Shown: positions 31,197 through 39,930, counted from the first letter of the stretch. The stretch: DNA of 62,184 bases from Bradyrhizobium sp. WSM3983 (GCF_000473045.1 NZ_AXAY01000024.1:1-62184), one strand, 5' to 3'. Notes: a model not told the origin generated them from the sequence alone. Numbers and translations: made by a program.

Positions 31197-32297
31197 TCAG
31201 GCCGGCACGACTTCGGCGGCCGGGTAGTCGGTGTAGCCGCGCGCGTCGCCGCCGTAGAAGGTCGACCGGTCGTAGCGGTTGAGCGGGAGGCGATGCCGCA
31301 GCCGCGTTGGCAGATCCGGGTTGGAGATGAAGTGGCGGCCGAATGCAACGAGGTCGGCGTCCCCCGCCGCGACGACCGCTTCCGCCGAGTCCGGCGCGAA
31401 GCCGCCGGCCGCGATCAAGGTCCGCGAAAATTTCGGCCGCAGATGCTGGGCTGCCACCGGCGCCTGGCCCTTCGCGATCTCCTCGATGCCCTTGATACGC
31501 GGCTCGACCACATGCAGATAGGCGATGCCCAGACGGTCAAGCTCGGTCGTCACATAGCCGAACGTCGCCGCCGGGTCGCTGTCCGACATCGATCCGTAGG
31601 TGCCGCTCGGCGCGATGCGCACGCCAACACGATCGGCGCCCCAGACCGAGATCGCGGCCTGTGTCACTTCGAGCATGAACCGCGCGCGATTTTCGATGCT
31701 GCCGCCATACGCGTCCGTGCGCTTGTTGGTGCCGTCCTGCAGGAATTGATCGGGCAGATAGCCATTGGCGCCGTGAATCTCGACGCCGTCGAAACCGGCA
31801 CGCAGCGCGCGCCCGGCGCCGGCGCGAAATTCCTCGATGATATCAGGAATCTCATGCAGCTCGAGCGCGCGCGGCATCGAAAACGGGGCTTCGCCGTTCT
31901 TGGTGTAGGCATAGCCCTCGGCCGCAATGGCAGACGGCGCAACCGGCGCCTCGCCATTCGGCTGCAAATCAACGTGCGACTGCCGGCCGACATGCCACAA
32001 TTGATGAAAGATGCGCCCACCCCTGGCGTGGACCGCGTCGGTGATGCGCCGCCATCCGGCGATCTGGGTATCCGAGTAGATGCCGGGCGCTCCGGCATAG
32101 CCGTTGCCGCGGATCGAGACCGGGGTGGCTTCGGAGATGATCAGGCCGCCGTCGGAGGCGCGCTGCGTGTAATACTCGACCATAAGGTCGCTCGGAATAT
32201 CACCGGGGTCGGAGCGCATCCGCGTCAACGGCGCCATCACGACGCGATGGGACAATCGATAGCGGCCGACCGTGGTCGGCGTGAACAGCTTGGACAT
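31197..32297 (-). CDS. Old Yellow Enzyme-family alkene reductase
   Basis: A 366-residue FMN-dependent TIM barrel of the OYE/NemA class. Seen are MAPLTRMRSDPGDIPSDLM near the start, the His/Asn substrate pair in VEIHGANGYLPDQFLQDGTNKRTDAYGGS, and the FMN-phosphate region IAAGGF...DLVAFGRHFISNPDLP. It reduces activated C=C bonds and nitro groups of electrophiles with NAD(P)H. The ATG at 32297 (MSKLFTP) follows GGAAG. It is convergent with the AraC gene. With AhpD, peroxiredoxin and DUF417 nearby, the area looks devoted to electrophile and peroxide detoxification. Confidence 0.95.
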   Translation of the reverse strand: MSKLFTPTTVGRYRLSHRVVMAPLTRMRSDPGDIPSDLMVEYYTQRASDGGLIISEATPVSIRGNGYAGAPGIYSDTQIAGWRRITDAVHARGGRIFHQLWHVGRQSHVDLQPNGEAPVAPSAIAAEGYAYTKNGEAPFSMPRALELHEIPDIIEEFRAGAGRALRAGFDGVEIHGANGYLPDQFLQDGTNKRTDAYGGSIENRARFMLEVTQAAISVWGADRVGVRIAPSGTYGSMSDSDPAATFGYVTTELDRLGIAYLHVVEPRIKGIEEIAKGQAPVAAQHLRPKFSRTLIAAGGFAPDSAEAVVAAGDADLVAFGRHFISNPDLPTRLRHRLPLNRYDRSTFYGGDARGYTDYPAAEVVPA

Positions 32298-32382
32298 CGT
32301 GGCTTCCTTTGGGATCAAGGCTTGAAAAGACGACGGCCGATGGTCGCTAAAGCTTGCGCCCCATCGGCCGCCTCGTACGCCG

Positions 32383-33057
32383 TCACGCCTTGACGGCGGC
32401 TGCCCGCTGAAGAACCGGAATCATGTCTTCGGGTTCGGGCCGGCGGGTATAGTCCGGGTTCACTTCCGAGTAGAGGATCACGCCGTCCTGGCCGATGACG
32501 TAGCGGCCCGGCATCGGCAGCGTCCAGCTCGGATCGTCGTTGAACGTCGGCAGATCGTTCTTCAGCTGCTTGTAGAGCTCGACCAGATAGTCGGGCAGGT
32601 CGAAGCGCAGTCCGAACGCGGCGCCGACCTTGCCCTTGGCATCCGAGAGGATCGGGAAGGAGAGCTTGTTCTGGCGCACCGATTTGCGGCTGTTCGGGGC
32701 GGTCTGCGGCGAGATCGCGATCAGCGAGGCGCCATACTTGTCGAACTCCGGCCTCGCCGCTTCGAGCGCCTGCAGCTCCATGTTACAATACGGGCACCAG
32801 ACGCCGCGGTAGAAGCTGAGCACCAGCGGGCCGCGCTTCAAGAGATCCGCCGAGTTGACGACGTTGCCTTCGGGATCCGTCAGCGAAAAGGACGGGGCGA
32901 CATCGCCGGCCTTCTTGGCGTGCTGGGCGGCGCCCGACTGGATCAGTTCGGCGGTGGCGCGATGCATGATTTCGATGACGGCGTGAGGAACATTGTAGGG
33001 CGGCTTTCCGGCTTCGAAATCGGCTTTGAAAGCGTCGAGCTTGGCTTGCAATGACAT
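32383..33057 (-). CDS. Peroxiredoxin-like AhpC/TSA protein
   Basis: A 224-residue thioredoxin-fold peroxiredoxin-like protein. The active-site segment is SFYRGVWCPYCNMELQALE: a CPYC pair instead of the classical PxxxTxxC, a layout of peroxiredoxin-like (PrxQ/AhpE-related) family members. It ends with GRYVIGQDGVILYSEVNPDYTRRPEPED. It likely reduces peroxides with a thiol partner. The ATG at 33057 is preceded by AAGGAG. An upstream extension of 102 codons is open but Arg/Ser-rich and unlikely. It is upstream of and co-directional with the OYE gene (85 bases), possibly one operon. Confidence 0.92.
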   Translation of the reverse strand: MSLQAKLDAFKADFEAGKPPYNVPHAVIEIMHRATAELIQSGAAQHAKKAGDVAPSFSLTDPEGNVVNSADLLKRGPLVLSFYRGVWCPYCNMELQALEAARPEFDKYGASLIAISPQTAPNSRKSVRQNKLSFPILSDAKGKVGAAFGLRFDLPDYLVELYKQLKNDLPTFNDDPSWTLPMPGRYVIGQDGVILYSEVNPDYTRRPEPEDMIPVLQRAAAVKA

Positions 33058-33205
33058 GGCGTTCTCCTTGGCTTCTGCGTGGAGGGCGGCGGCGCCGCCC
33101 CGTTTGGTTGAACTCACACGCAGGAAGGTAAAGGACAGGGCGGTCGGGGGTAGCAGGACCGTCCGACTAGTGGTTATTCCCGGAAGGAATAAGCATCGTG
33201 CAGGC

Positions 33206-33445
33206 TTAGCAGCCGCGGCAGATGACCAGCCTGCGGTCCAGCTCCTGGTCGAAGCTCCGTTGCTGGCGCTCCCAGGCCGAAACGGCCTCCGATTGCGGGA
33301 CGTCGGCCCGGTGCGGTTGCCGATGGCCGACCGGCGCAGGCCACGGCAGCCGCGCGCTCGCATGTGCCGGCGACAGCAGGCTGATGAAGACGGCTGTTGA
33401 GGCGACGGTCCGGATGAAGCGATTCAGGATCGATGAGCGGGACAT
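33206..33445 (-). CDS. Small exported protein (VGHRQP...CRGC type)
   Basis: A 79-residue protein with a Sec signal (basic MSRSSILNRFIRT, hydrophobic VASTAVFISLLS, cleavage near AHA|SA). The mature part has VGHRQPHRADVP and ends ICRGC, two cysteines at the extreme C-terminus. I recognise this pattern (HRQP, then C-x-x-C end) from several short exported Bradyrhizobium proteins of unknown role. The ATG at 33445 follows AAGGAG; 12 further codons are open. It is upstream of the peroxiredoxin gene by 148 bases. Confidence 0.7.
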   Translation of the reverse strand: MSRSSILNRFIRTVASTAVFISLLSPAHASARLPWPAPVGHRQPHRADVPQSEAVSAWERQQRSFDQELDRRLVICRGC

Positions 33446-33580
33446 GGCGACACTCCTTGGATAGAGGCTCGGGATGAGCAAGCTCCGTTGAGTGTCACCG
33501 TACTCATCGATCCGAAACGCTGAATGCCGCGTGGGATCGAAGACATGCTCGTTCGTCTCACCGTGACCGGGATCAGCCCG

Positions 33581-34459
33581 TCATGCGTTGAACGTGTGCT
33601 CGAAGAAAGCCACGAACGCGCGCGCCTTGGCCGTCGCGGCGCGACCGGTTGGAAGTACCGCCCACAGGTCGAGCGCAGGCAAGCTCCATTCAGACAGGAC
33701 CGCACGCACGATGCCCGATCGCAGTTCGGGACTGAACATCCACTCCGAGGCGATGGTGAGACCTGCATCGGCCAGCACCGCAGCCCTCACGCCTTCCGCA
33801 GCAGTCACCCGCAATCTGCTTTGAACCTGCACCGCCAATTCAGTGCTCTCGCGCCGAAACGACCAGACGCTGCCTTCCTGGAGATAGATGACGGCCTGAT
33901 GCCTGCTCAGTTCACTTGGCGTCGATGGCGTGCCGGCGCGATCGAAGTAGCCGGGCGTTCCCAACACGAGACGTTTGCATCGTGCGATACGGCGAGCGGT
34001 CAGGGTCGAATCCGACAACTTTCCCATGCGGAGCGCCACATCGATGCCCTCCTGAACGAGGTCGATCTGGCGGTCGTCCAGGACGACCTCCAGGTCTAGC
34101 TCCGGATTCTGCGCCAAAAACTTCGGCAAGAGCGGAATGAGATGGATCCGGGCGAAGGTCACCGCGGCGCAGATCCGCAATCTGCCTTTCAGCCCTGCGC
34201 CGGCTCCGCGCGCGGCAAGCTCGGCCTCGGTTGCTTCCTCGAGCGCGCGCCTGGCGCGCTCGAGATAACCGAGCCCGGCTTCCGTCGGGGTGAGGCCGTG
34301 CGTCGACCGCGTCAGCAGCTTGACGCCGAGATACTCCTCGAGCTGGGCGACAGACTTCGAGACGGCGGGCTGCCCCACCCGAAGTTGCCGGGCCGCTCCG
34401 GAGAAGGAGCCCGCTTCGACGACCCGGACGAACGTCTCCATCGCAGCCAGCCGGTCCAT
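33581..34459 (-). CDS. LysR-family transcriptional regulator
   Basis: A 292-residue LysR-type regulator: N-terminal helix-turn-helix (METFVRVVEAGSFSGAARQLRVGQPAVSKSVAQLE) and an effector domain of the CrgA/PA2206-like kind (LDLEVVLDDRQIDLVQEGIDVALRMGKL). The adjacent ATG at 34462 is possible, but GGAG is better spaced for 34459. It is divergent from the D-aminoacylase-like gene (229 bases), so it may control it. An alternative is the redox genes on its other side. Confidence 0.92.
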   Translation of the reverse strand: MDRLAAMETFVRVVEAGSFSGAARQLRVGQPAVSKSVAQLEEYLGVKLLTRSTHGLTPTEAGLGYLERARRALEEATEAELAARGAGAGLKGRLRICAAVTFARIHLIPLLPKFLAQNPELDLEVVLDDRQIDLVQEGIDVALRMGKLSDSTLTARRIARCKRLVLGTPGYFDRAGTPSTPSELSRHQAVIYLQEGSVWSFRRESTELAVQVQSRLRVTAAEGVRAAVLADAGLTIASEWMFSPELRSGIVRAVLSEWSLPALDLWAVLPTGRAATAKARAFVAFFEHTFNA

Positions 34460-34688
34460 CATATTCTCCGCGGGAATGAACGATATTGCCCGCGTCCTAC
34501 CTGCCATGCCGCGCGGAAGTTGGCCATCGCTCCAGGCATCCATGCCCGGGGCGATCCCGTCGGGCACAACACGCCAAACCTCTCTTGAGCGCCAGTCCGT
34601 GCAAGCATAATGCATCGGCTTCAGTGGAGGTGGTCGTCGCTGCCGGAATCTGCCTCTATGCGGCCTCAGCGCGGAGGAGTGTGACGAT

Positions 34689-36179
34689 ATGAGCGGTTTG
34701 GTGATCTCTGGCGGCCGGGTGGTGGATCCCGCGAGCGGGATGGACGCCGTTGGCGACGTGGCGGTGGTGGACGGCAAGATCGCCGCGGTCGGCTCCTCGC
34801 TCGGCGGCGCCGAGCGGGTGATCGATGCGACCGGGCTCGTGGTCGCGCCCGGCTTCATCGACCTGCACGCCCATGGCCAGTCGATCCCTGCCGACCGCAT
34901 GCAGGCGTTCGACGGCGTGACGACGACGCTCGATCTCGAGGCCGGCGTGCTGCCGGTGGGATCATGGTATGAGCGCCAGGCCCGGAAGGGCCGCGTGCTG
35001 AACTACGGCGCCGCCACCAACTGGGCCTTTGCGCGCATCGGCGCGATGACGGGCTCGAACGCGGAGAGCTCGCTGGAAGCGTTCGGCAATGCCATGCGTG
35101 ATCGCCGCTGGATGGACAACGTTGCGAGCGATGGCGAGGTGGCGGGGATCCTCGAGCGCCTCGCGCGCGGCCTGAACGAGGGCGGCATCGGCATCGGCAT
35201 CTTGAACGCCTATGCGCCGGGCGCCGGCGTGCAGGAACTGACCGCGGTCTGCCAACTCGCCGCAAAGCAGGACGTGCCGACCTTCACCCACGTCGCCTAC
35301 ATGTCGCGCATCGACCCCGAAAGTGCGGCGGAGGCCTATATCCGTCTGATCGGCTATGCCGGCGCCACAGGCGCGCACATGCACATCTGCCATTTCAATT
35401 CATCGAGCAAGACCGACATCGAGCGCTGCCGCGTACTGGTCGAGAAGGCGCAGGCGCAGGGCCTTCCCATCACGGTCGAAGCCTATCCCTACGGCACCGG
35501 CTCGACAGTGCTGGCGGCGGCCTTCTTCAGCGATCCCCAGTTCGTCGAGCGCAACGGCACCGGTTATGACTCGGTGCAACGCGTGACCGATGGCTATCGC
35601 TTCCACGACCGCGAGGAGCTGCTGAAAGCCCAGGCCGAGGAGCCGTCCTCGCTGGTGCTGTGGCACATCCTCGACACCGAGAACAATGCGCATCATCGCG
35701 ATCTCCTCGACATGTCGGTGCTCTATCCCGGCGGCGCGATTGCGTCCGATGCGATGCCATGGACGCTGTCGGACGGCAGCACCTACAAGGGCGATGCCTG
35801 GCCGCTGCCGGATGACGCCACCTCGCATCCGCGCTCGGCCGGCTGCTTCACGAAATTCATCCGCGAATGGGTGCGCGAGCGCAAGACCGTGTCGCTGCTC
35901 GAAGGCGTGCGCAAATGCGCGCTGATCCCCGCAGAGATCCTGTCGCAGAGCACGCCGGCGATGCGCGCCAAGGGCCGGCTGGCAAAGGACGCCGATGCCG
36001 ACATCGTCGTATTCGACTACGAAAAACTCTCGGACCGCGCGACATTCACCGCGATGAACCGTCCGTCGGAAGGCGTGCGGCATCTCGTGGTCAGCGGCCG
36101 GCCGCTGATCAGCGACGGCGTGCTGGACGTCGCGGCGCGACCGGGTCGGCCCGTGCGCCGTCCTGTCGTCGGAGGCTGA
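34689..36179 (+). CDS. D-aminoacylase-like zinc amidohydrolase
   Basis: A 496-residue amidohydrolase of the N-acyl-D-amino-acid deacylase type. It begins with the urease-like beta strand set (LVISGGRVVDPASGMD...VGDVAVVDGKIAAVG), then the metal motif GFIDLHAHG (HxH), and later FTHVAYMS, HMHICHFNSSS, and the catalytic Asp in IASDAMPW. The C-terminus returns to the small beta domain (AKDADADIVVFD, GVRHLVVSGRPLI). It probably removes an acyl group from a D-amino acid or cleaves a related amide; substrate unproven. GGAGGAG precedes the ATG. The next gene, a CobW GTPase, follows after three bases. Confidence 0.92.
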   Translation: MSGLVISGGRVVDPASGMDAVGDVAVVDGKIAAVGSSLGGAERVIDATGLVVAPGFIDLHAHGQSIPADRMQAFDGVTTTLDLEAGVLPVGSWYERQARKGRVLNYGAATNWAFARIGAMTGSNAESSLEAFGNAMRDRRWMDNVASDGEVAGILERLARGLNEGGIGIGILNAYAPGAGVQELTAVCQLAAKQDVPTFTHVAYMSRIDPESAAEAYIRLIGYAGATGAHMHICHFNSSSKTDIERCRVLVEKAQAQGLPITVEAYPYGTGSTVLAAAFFSDPQFVERNGTGYDSVQRVTDGYRFHDREELLKAQAEEPSSLVLWHILDTENNAHHRDLLDMSVLYPGGAIASDAMPWTLSDGSTYKGDAWPLPDDATSHPRSAGCFTKFIREWVRERKTVSLLEGVRKCALIPAEILSQSTPAMRAKGRLAKDADADIVVFDYEKLSDRATFTAMNRPSEGVRHLVVSGRPLISDGVLDVAARPGRPVRRPVVGG

Positions 36180-36182
36180 GCC

Positions 36183-37109
36183 ATGCCGGTCCCCATTCTC
36201 CTGGTGACGGGCTTTTTGGGGGCGGGCAAGACCACGGTCGTCAACCACCTGCTGGCGAACGCGGACGGACGGCGCATTGCCGCTGTCGTCAACGATTTCG
36301 GCGCGATCAACATCGATGCGGAGTTGATCGCGGGGGCGAGCGATGGCGTGGTGAGCCTTGCCAATGGCTGCATCTGCTGCTCGCTCGAGGGCGACCTGAT
36401 CCGCACGCTCTCGACGCTGCTGCGGCGTGATCCCAAGCCGGAATACATCGTCATCGAGACCAGCGGCGTCGCCGATCCCAGCGACATCGTGCGCAATCTG
36501 ATGGACCCGGTAATCCTGCGCGAGGCACCACTGGAAACCGTGCTTTGCGTGATCGACGCCGCAATGCCACCGTCCGCTCTGGACGATGCGCTCCAGCGCT
36601 CGCAGCTGCGCGTCGCCGATATCGTGGCGTTGAGCAAGCTCGATCTGGCCGACGAAGGCGCAGGCGTGCGGATGCGCGAGGCCATCCGCGCGCAGCGTGT
36701 GCCCGCCGTGGTGGTCGATGCGAAGCATGGCGCGATTCCGTCCGCACTGCTGTTTCCCGCGAGTGATGGCGCGCCGGCACCGCGCGAGCCGGGGCCGAAA
36801 CGGCCGGCAGAAGAACGCTTCGAGACGTTGAGCTGGACCTCCGACCAGCCGCTCTCGTTGCCGCGCCTGCAACAGGCGATCGGCAAGCTGGCGCCGAAGT
36901 TGGCGCGCGCGAAAGGCCTGTTCGAGACCATCGAGCAGCCCGGACGTCTGATGGTGTTTCAGTTCGCCGGCGGCCGCGCGACACTCGCGCCGGGCGAACC
37001 CCCGACTGAAGGCGTGCCGCGGGCACGGATCGTCTTCATCACCGAGCTCGGGATGCTATCGAAAGCCGAGCTCGACGGAATCATGGAAGCTTGTGTCGCA
37101 ACAGGGTGA
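36183..37109 (+). CDS. CobW/P47K-family GTPase metallochaperone
   Basis: A 308-residue G3E-family GTPase. Walker A is GFLGAGKTT at the start, the metal-binding motif GCICCSL (CxCC) is intact, Walker B-like IVIETSGVADP follows and the base-recognition motif is SKLD. The C-terminal CobW_C domain is short. This family inserts zinc or other metals into client enzymes. Its three-base gap to the zinc amidohydrolase gene suggests that this hydrolase is the client. There is no His-rich loop of the kind seen in zinc-storage members. Confidence 0.93.
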   Translation: MPVPILLVTGFLGAGKTTVVNHLLANADGRRIAAVVNDFGAINIDAELIAGASDGVVSLANGCICCSLEGDLIRTLSTLLRRDPKPEYIVIETSGVADPSDIVRNLMDPVILREAPLETVLCVIDAAMPPSALDDALQRSQLRVADIVALSKLDLADEGAGVRMREAIRAQRVPAVVVDAKHGAIPSALLFPASDGAPAPREPGPKRPAEERFETLSWTSDQPLSLPRLQQAIGKLAPKLARAKGLFETIEQPGRLMVFQFAGGRATLAPGEPPTEGVPRARIVFITELGMLSKAELDGIMEACVATG

Positions 37110-37129
37110 GGCAGGCTGCGATCTACGGC

Positions 37130-37957
37130 TCAACTGCAGCCGCCGCATCCGCCACCACCCCCGCCGCCACCGCCCCCGCAACCACCGCCGCCATCGCCAC
37201 CGCCTCCGCTGCTCATCGTCTGCGACGCACTGTAGACAGAGGTATGGGCGGTCCCCGTCAGGACGACAGGGCCGGAGAGCGCCAGGGCGAGAAGGAGTTC
37301 TTGATCGCGCGGCGCGCGCGAGGCCCGCTCATTCGAGGACTGATAGGTCTCCAGAATGTTGGTGCCGGCCTGCGTCCGCCGCGGCGCTTTGGCCAGCACG
37401 AAGCCGGCGAATGCAGTGAGCAGGATGAGGAATATCAGGAAGTCGACTGGATGATGCCGTGATGAGCCAATCACGGCCTTGGTGATCCCAAACACGATCA
37501 GAAGCGCGACGAAGGGGAGGACCTCCAGGCGGAAGGATGCCAACTGTTCGCGGGTTGGGCAATAGCCGGACTTTTCCAGGAGGTCCTGAATGCGCGTGAC
37601 GACCGGGTCGATGGCCGTCTGGAACTGCTGCCGCGTCATGCCGGCCTGGAATTGCATCCGGGGCGGCTGGCCGATCAGGGTTGCCAGGGGCGACTGGTCG
37701 ATGACGGTGATCTTGTATCCGTGGGGCTCGATGGTGGCGCCGTGTCCGGACGTGAGCCTGAGCAATACGGCGTCACCGAGCCGGCGTGCGCCGCCCGCCA
37801 GATATGCCAATTCCAGCACGCCCAGTTTGCCGGTCGCGCGTGCGGCCGGACCGATCTGCGATTTGAGGCGGAAGCCCAGCACGAAGACAGAGAATGCGAG
37901 AGCCAAATAGAGGGTGAGGAAAGGGCCGGCAGTCCAGTTGAACGGATTCCATTCCAT
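37130..37957 (-). CDS. TIGR04222-type membrane protein with Gly/Cys-rich tail
   Basis: A 275-residue membrane protein. An N-terminal helix (FLTLYLALAFSVFVLGF) is followed by a soluble domain (LELAYLAGGARRLGDAVLLRL), two central helices (VLPFVALLIVFGITKAV, FLIFLILLTAFAGFVLA) and a C-terminal tail from about residue 250 made almost only of Gly with Cys (GGGGCGG repeats ending CGGCS). This is the layout of the TIGR04222 domain family, of unknown function. The tail could bind metal, be modified or anchor the protein. It is four bases downstream of the GRDP-like gene and surely co-transcribed. It converges with the CobW gene. Confidence 0.85.
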   Translation of the reverse strand: MEWNPFNWTAGPFLTLYLALAFSVFVLGFRLKSQIGPAARATGKLGVLELAYLAGGARRLGDAVLLRLTSGHGATIEPHGYKITVIDQSPLATLIGQPPRMQFQAGMTRQQFQTAIDPVVTRIQDLLEKSGYCPTREQLASFRLEVLPFVALLIVFGITKAVIGSSRHHPVDFLIFLILLTAFAGFVLAKAPRRTQAGTNILETYQSSNERASRAPRDQELLLALALSGPVVLTGTAHTSVYSASQTMSSGGGGDGGGGCGGGGGGGGGGCGGCS

Positions 37958-37961
37958 CGGT

Positions 37962-38540
37962 TCACCTTTTGGATAAACGGCGGATCCAGGCCATGGGTCG
38001 CGGAACGATCAGCCAGTTGCTGCGGTCCGTCACATGGTAGCGGGGAGGCCCGAAGCGAAGATGCGTTGCCGGCCACAGTTCGGGGGCCGGTGGTCCGAAG
38101 AATTGTTCGTGCAGAGCCAGGGTTTCGGCATATTGCCGCCGATAGGCCATCTGGGCCTCAGGCCCGCCAGGCGTGGGATCATGATGCAGCGGTGCCTGAA
38201 GCGCCTGACCGCACCAGATCGTCCAATAGTCGCGCGAATAGATGAGGTGTTGGTGCCAGACCTCGTCGACCACTTCGCTCGGCGTCACCGGCGTCGGCGA
38301 GACGACGGCCAGAAAGCAGAAGCGTCGATAGGCATCGATGGCTGCACGCGCATTCTCGAGCGTCCAGCCATGATCGCGCGCAAGCCGATCGGTAAAGTTC
38401 AGGGGAGTATCGGGCTCGAAATCATGCTGCGCAATGCGCTGCCACAAGTCCTGCCGTGGCGATGTCCAGACGGGCTCGCCGGACTGAAGGTCGACCTTGA
38501 GCGGGGCCCGTTGCAACGAAAGCTCCGAATGACCGTCCAT
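37962..38540 (-). CDS. Glycine-rich-domain-protein-like (GRDP/DUF1399-type) protein
   Basis: A 192-residue soluble protein. The core is the block VDEVWHQHLIYSRDYW, followed by C...HHDPTPGG, diagnostic of GRDP-like/DUF1399 proteins, whose conserved His and Cys suggest a metal or catalytic site. Preceding segments (AIDAYRRFCFLAVVSPTPVTPSEVVDEVWH) match the same family. The C-terminal part is Pro-rich. No function is established. It forms a two-gene operon with the TIGR04222-type membrane protein, an association I have seen in other Proteobacteria. Confidence 0.85.
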   Translation of the reverse strand: MDGHSELSLQRAPLKVDLQSGEPVWTSPRQDLWQRIAQHDFEPDTPLNFTDRLARDHGWTLENARAAIDAYRRFCFLAVVSPTPVTPSEVVDEVWHQHLIYSRDYWTIWCGQALQAPLHHDPTPGGPEAQMAYRRQYAETLALHEQFFGPPAPELWPATHLRFGPPRYHVTDRSNWLIVPRPMAWIRRLSKR

Positions 38541-38672
38541 ACACTGAGAATAGCATGGGACAGACGGGCCTTACGAGGGGGTGAATGATGACATTCTTAC
38601 CCCAATGTTAAGGGGATGTCGGCCGCGCCGCAGGACTGTGTGTCGCGACATCGTGGTCATCGCGCGCCGCCG

Positions 38673-39071
38673 TCAATCCTCCATCGGTAACCCATCCCCG
38701 TGCACATACCATTCCGCGCGCGACGCCCAATGGACATGACGGTCGGGTGTCGCGCCCAGCGGCTCGTCGTCGAACGCACCGGCATGGATGATCGCCTCGC
38801 GCCCGCTGCGTGTGAGGTGCGGCATCGGGCTGCCGCAGGTTTTGCAGAACGCGGTGGCAAAACTTCGTGCATTGGGCAGGTCGAAGCGGACGACGGACGC
38901 CTGGCCGCGCAGCCAGCGCAGTGCCTGCGCCTCCACGATCACCTCGCAAGAATGCGCGGTGCCGGTCGCCTTGCGGCAGCGCGCGCAATGGCAGTTGAGG
39001 AAACGATCGAACGGACCTTCGACCTCGAACGCGACCTCGCCGCACAGGCAGCTTCCCCGGAATGCGGCCAT
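38673..39071 (-). CDS. GFA-family zinc protein
   Basis: A 132-residue CENP-V/GFA fold. The zinc-binding cysteines are in their usual three groups: SCLCGEVAFEV, CHCARCRKATG and FCKTCGSPMPHL. The family is named after glutathione-dependent formaldehyde-activating enzyme, but most members have unknown substrates and may bind glutathione adducts. The ATG at 39071 fits the family N-terminus (MAAFRGSCLCGE). It abuts the coiled-coil gene upstream with a one-base gap, so the two are co-transcribed. Confidence 0.9.
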   Translation of the reverse strand: MAAFRGSCLCGEVAFEVEGPFDRFLNCHCARCRKATGTAHSCEVIVEAQALRWLRGQASVVRFDLPNARSFATAFCKTCGSPMPHLTRSGREAIIHAGAFDDEPLGATPDRHVHWASRAEWYVHGDGLPMED

Positions 39072-39072
39072 C

Positions 39073-39444
39073 TCATTCCCCCTCCGGCTCGGCCGGCTTC
39101 TCGGCCGCCTCGTCCGCGTGAACCGCGGGAGCACCGTGTGCGCCACGCAGCCCGATCATGGTGTCGATCACGTCGACGTCGACCTTCAGCATGTCGAGAT
39201 CGCGCGTCATCTCGCGCACCTCCTGGCCCTTGCGCGCCAGTTCCTCGGAAACGTCGACCGCCATCTTGCGCTCGGTCACATTGCCCTGCGTGTTGACGAA
39301 CAGTTTTGCGCGCATCCATTCCAGCCGCGCCCGCTGGGTGTCGCGCTCGAACTTCTTCTCGGCATAACGCCGCCGCGCCTCCGCATAGGCACCGACCAGC
39401 GCGGTCTCCGGCAGGCTCCATAATTGTTCGACCGACATGGTCAT
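39073..39444 (-). CDS. Coiled-coil hypothetical protein
   Basis: A 123-residue soluble protein rich in Glu, Arg, Lys and Ala. Its heptad-like pattern from residue ~18 to 90 (YAEARRRYAEKKFERDTQRARLEW) predicts a long coiled coil. The tail (about 30 residues) is acidic and Pro/Ala-rich. I do not recognise a family. Two ATGs are possible (39444 or 39438) and neither has a strong ribosome-binding site. It overlaps nothing and is upstream of GFA in one operon. Confidence 0.6.
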   Translation of the reverse strand: MTMSVEQLWSLPETALVGAYAEARRRYAEKKFERDTQRARLEWMRAKLFVNTQGNVTERKMAVDVSEELARKGQEVREMTRDLDMLKVDVDVIDTMIGLRGAHGAPAVHADEAAEKPAEPEGE

Positions 39445-39552
39445 GCCGTTCAGGTCCAGGGTTCGGCTCAGCGGAGGTTCACTCCGCGCCCTATCAGACC
39501 TTTTCGGCCCGCAATTCTCAAGGGGGCATCAGTGGGCCTGCGCCCGGCAGAC

Positions 39553-39930
39553 TCACGCAAATTGTGCGAGGCCGTGGCCGACGGACCAGTTCTCCTTGGG
39601 CGCATCGAGCACGTTCACGAACACGTCCTCGGGGCGGATCCCCGGATTTTCGCCGAGCAGCTCCGCGATCCGGCGGTACAGCGCCTTCTTCTGCTCCGGG
39701 GTGCGCGAGGCGAACACGGTGATCTGGATCAGCACGGCGTCGTCGCTGCGTTCGACGCCATAGGCATTGCCGCAGCGGAAGTTTGCAGGTTCGTGCTCGC
39801 TGATGGTCATGAACTCGTCGCCCTCGGGCACATTGAGCGCCTCGCGCATGGCGCGGTAGAGGCCGTCGAGGATCGCCTGCCGGTAGGCGTCCGGCTTTCC
39901 GGCGCGCATCGAGATGTGAAGGAGAGGCAT
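39553..39930 (-). CDS. Tautomerase-superfamily protein
   Basis: A 125-residue tautomerase (4-oxalocrotonate tautomerase-like). It starts MPLLHISMRAG, so the catalytic N-terminal Pro is exposed after Met removal. Arg-containing segments (YRQAILDGLYRAMREAL, EQKKALYRRIAELLG, GIRPEDVFVNVLDAPKENWSVGHG) fit the family, and the length corresponds to a two-fold beta-alpha-beta protein. The substrate is unknown. It is divergent from a TetR gene, with two matching operator-like palindromes between them, so it is very likely repressed by that TetR protein. Confidence 0.92.
   Translation of the reverse strand: MPLLHISMRAGKPDAYRQAILDGLYRAMREALNVPEGDEFMTISEHEPANFRCGNAYGVERSDDAVLIQITVFASRTPEQKKALYRRIAELLGENPGIRPEDVFVNVLDAPKENWSVGHGLAQFA

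Noticed and set aside
33581..34900. 439-codon version of the LysR gene with a long N-terminal extension
   Set aside because: The extension is Ser/Pro/Arg-rich, crosses the divergent promoter and overlaps the amidohydrolase gene. The LysR helix-turn-helix begins at 34459.
37130..37240. Gly-codon-rich stretch as a possible microsatellite or CRISPR-like repeat
   Set aside because: It is the coding sequence of the Gly/Cys tail of the membrane protein in frame; there are no spacers.
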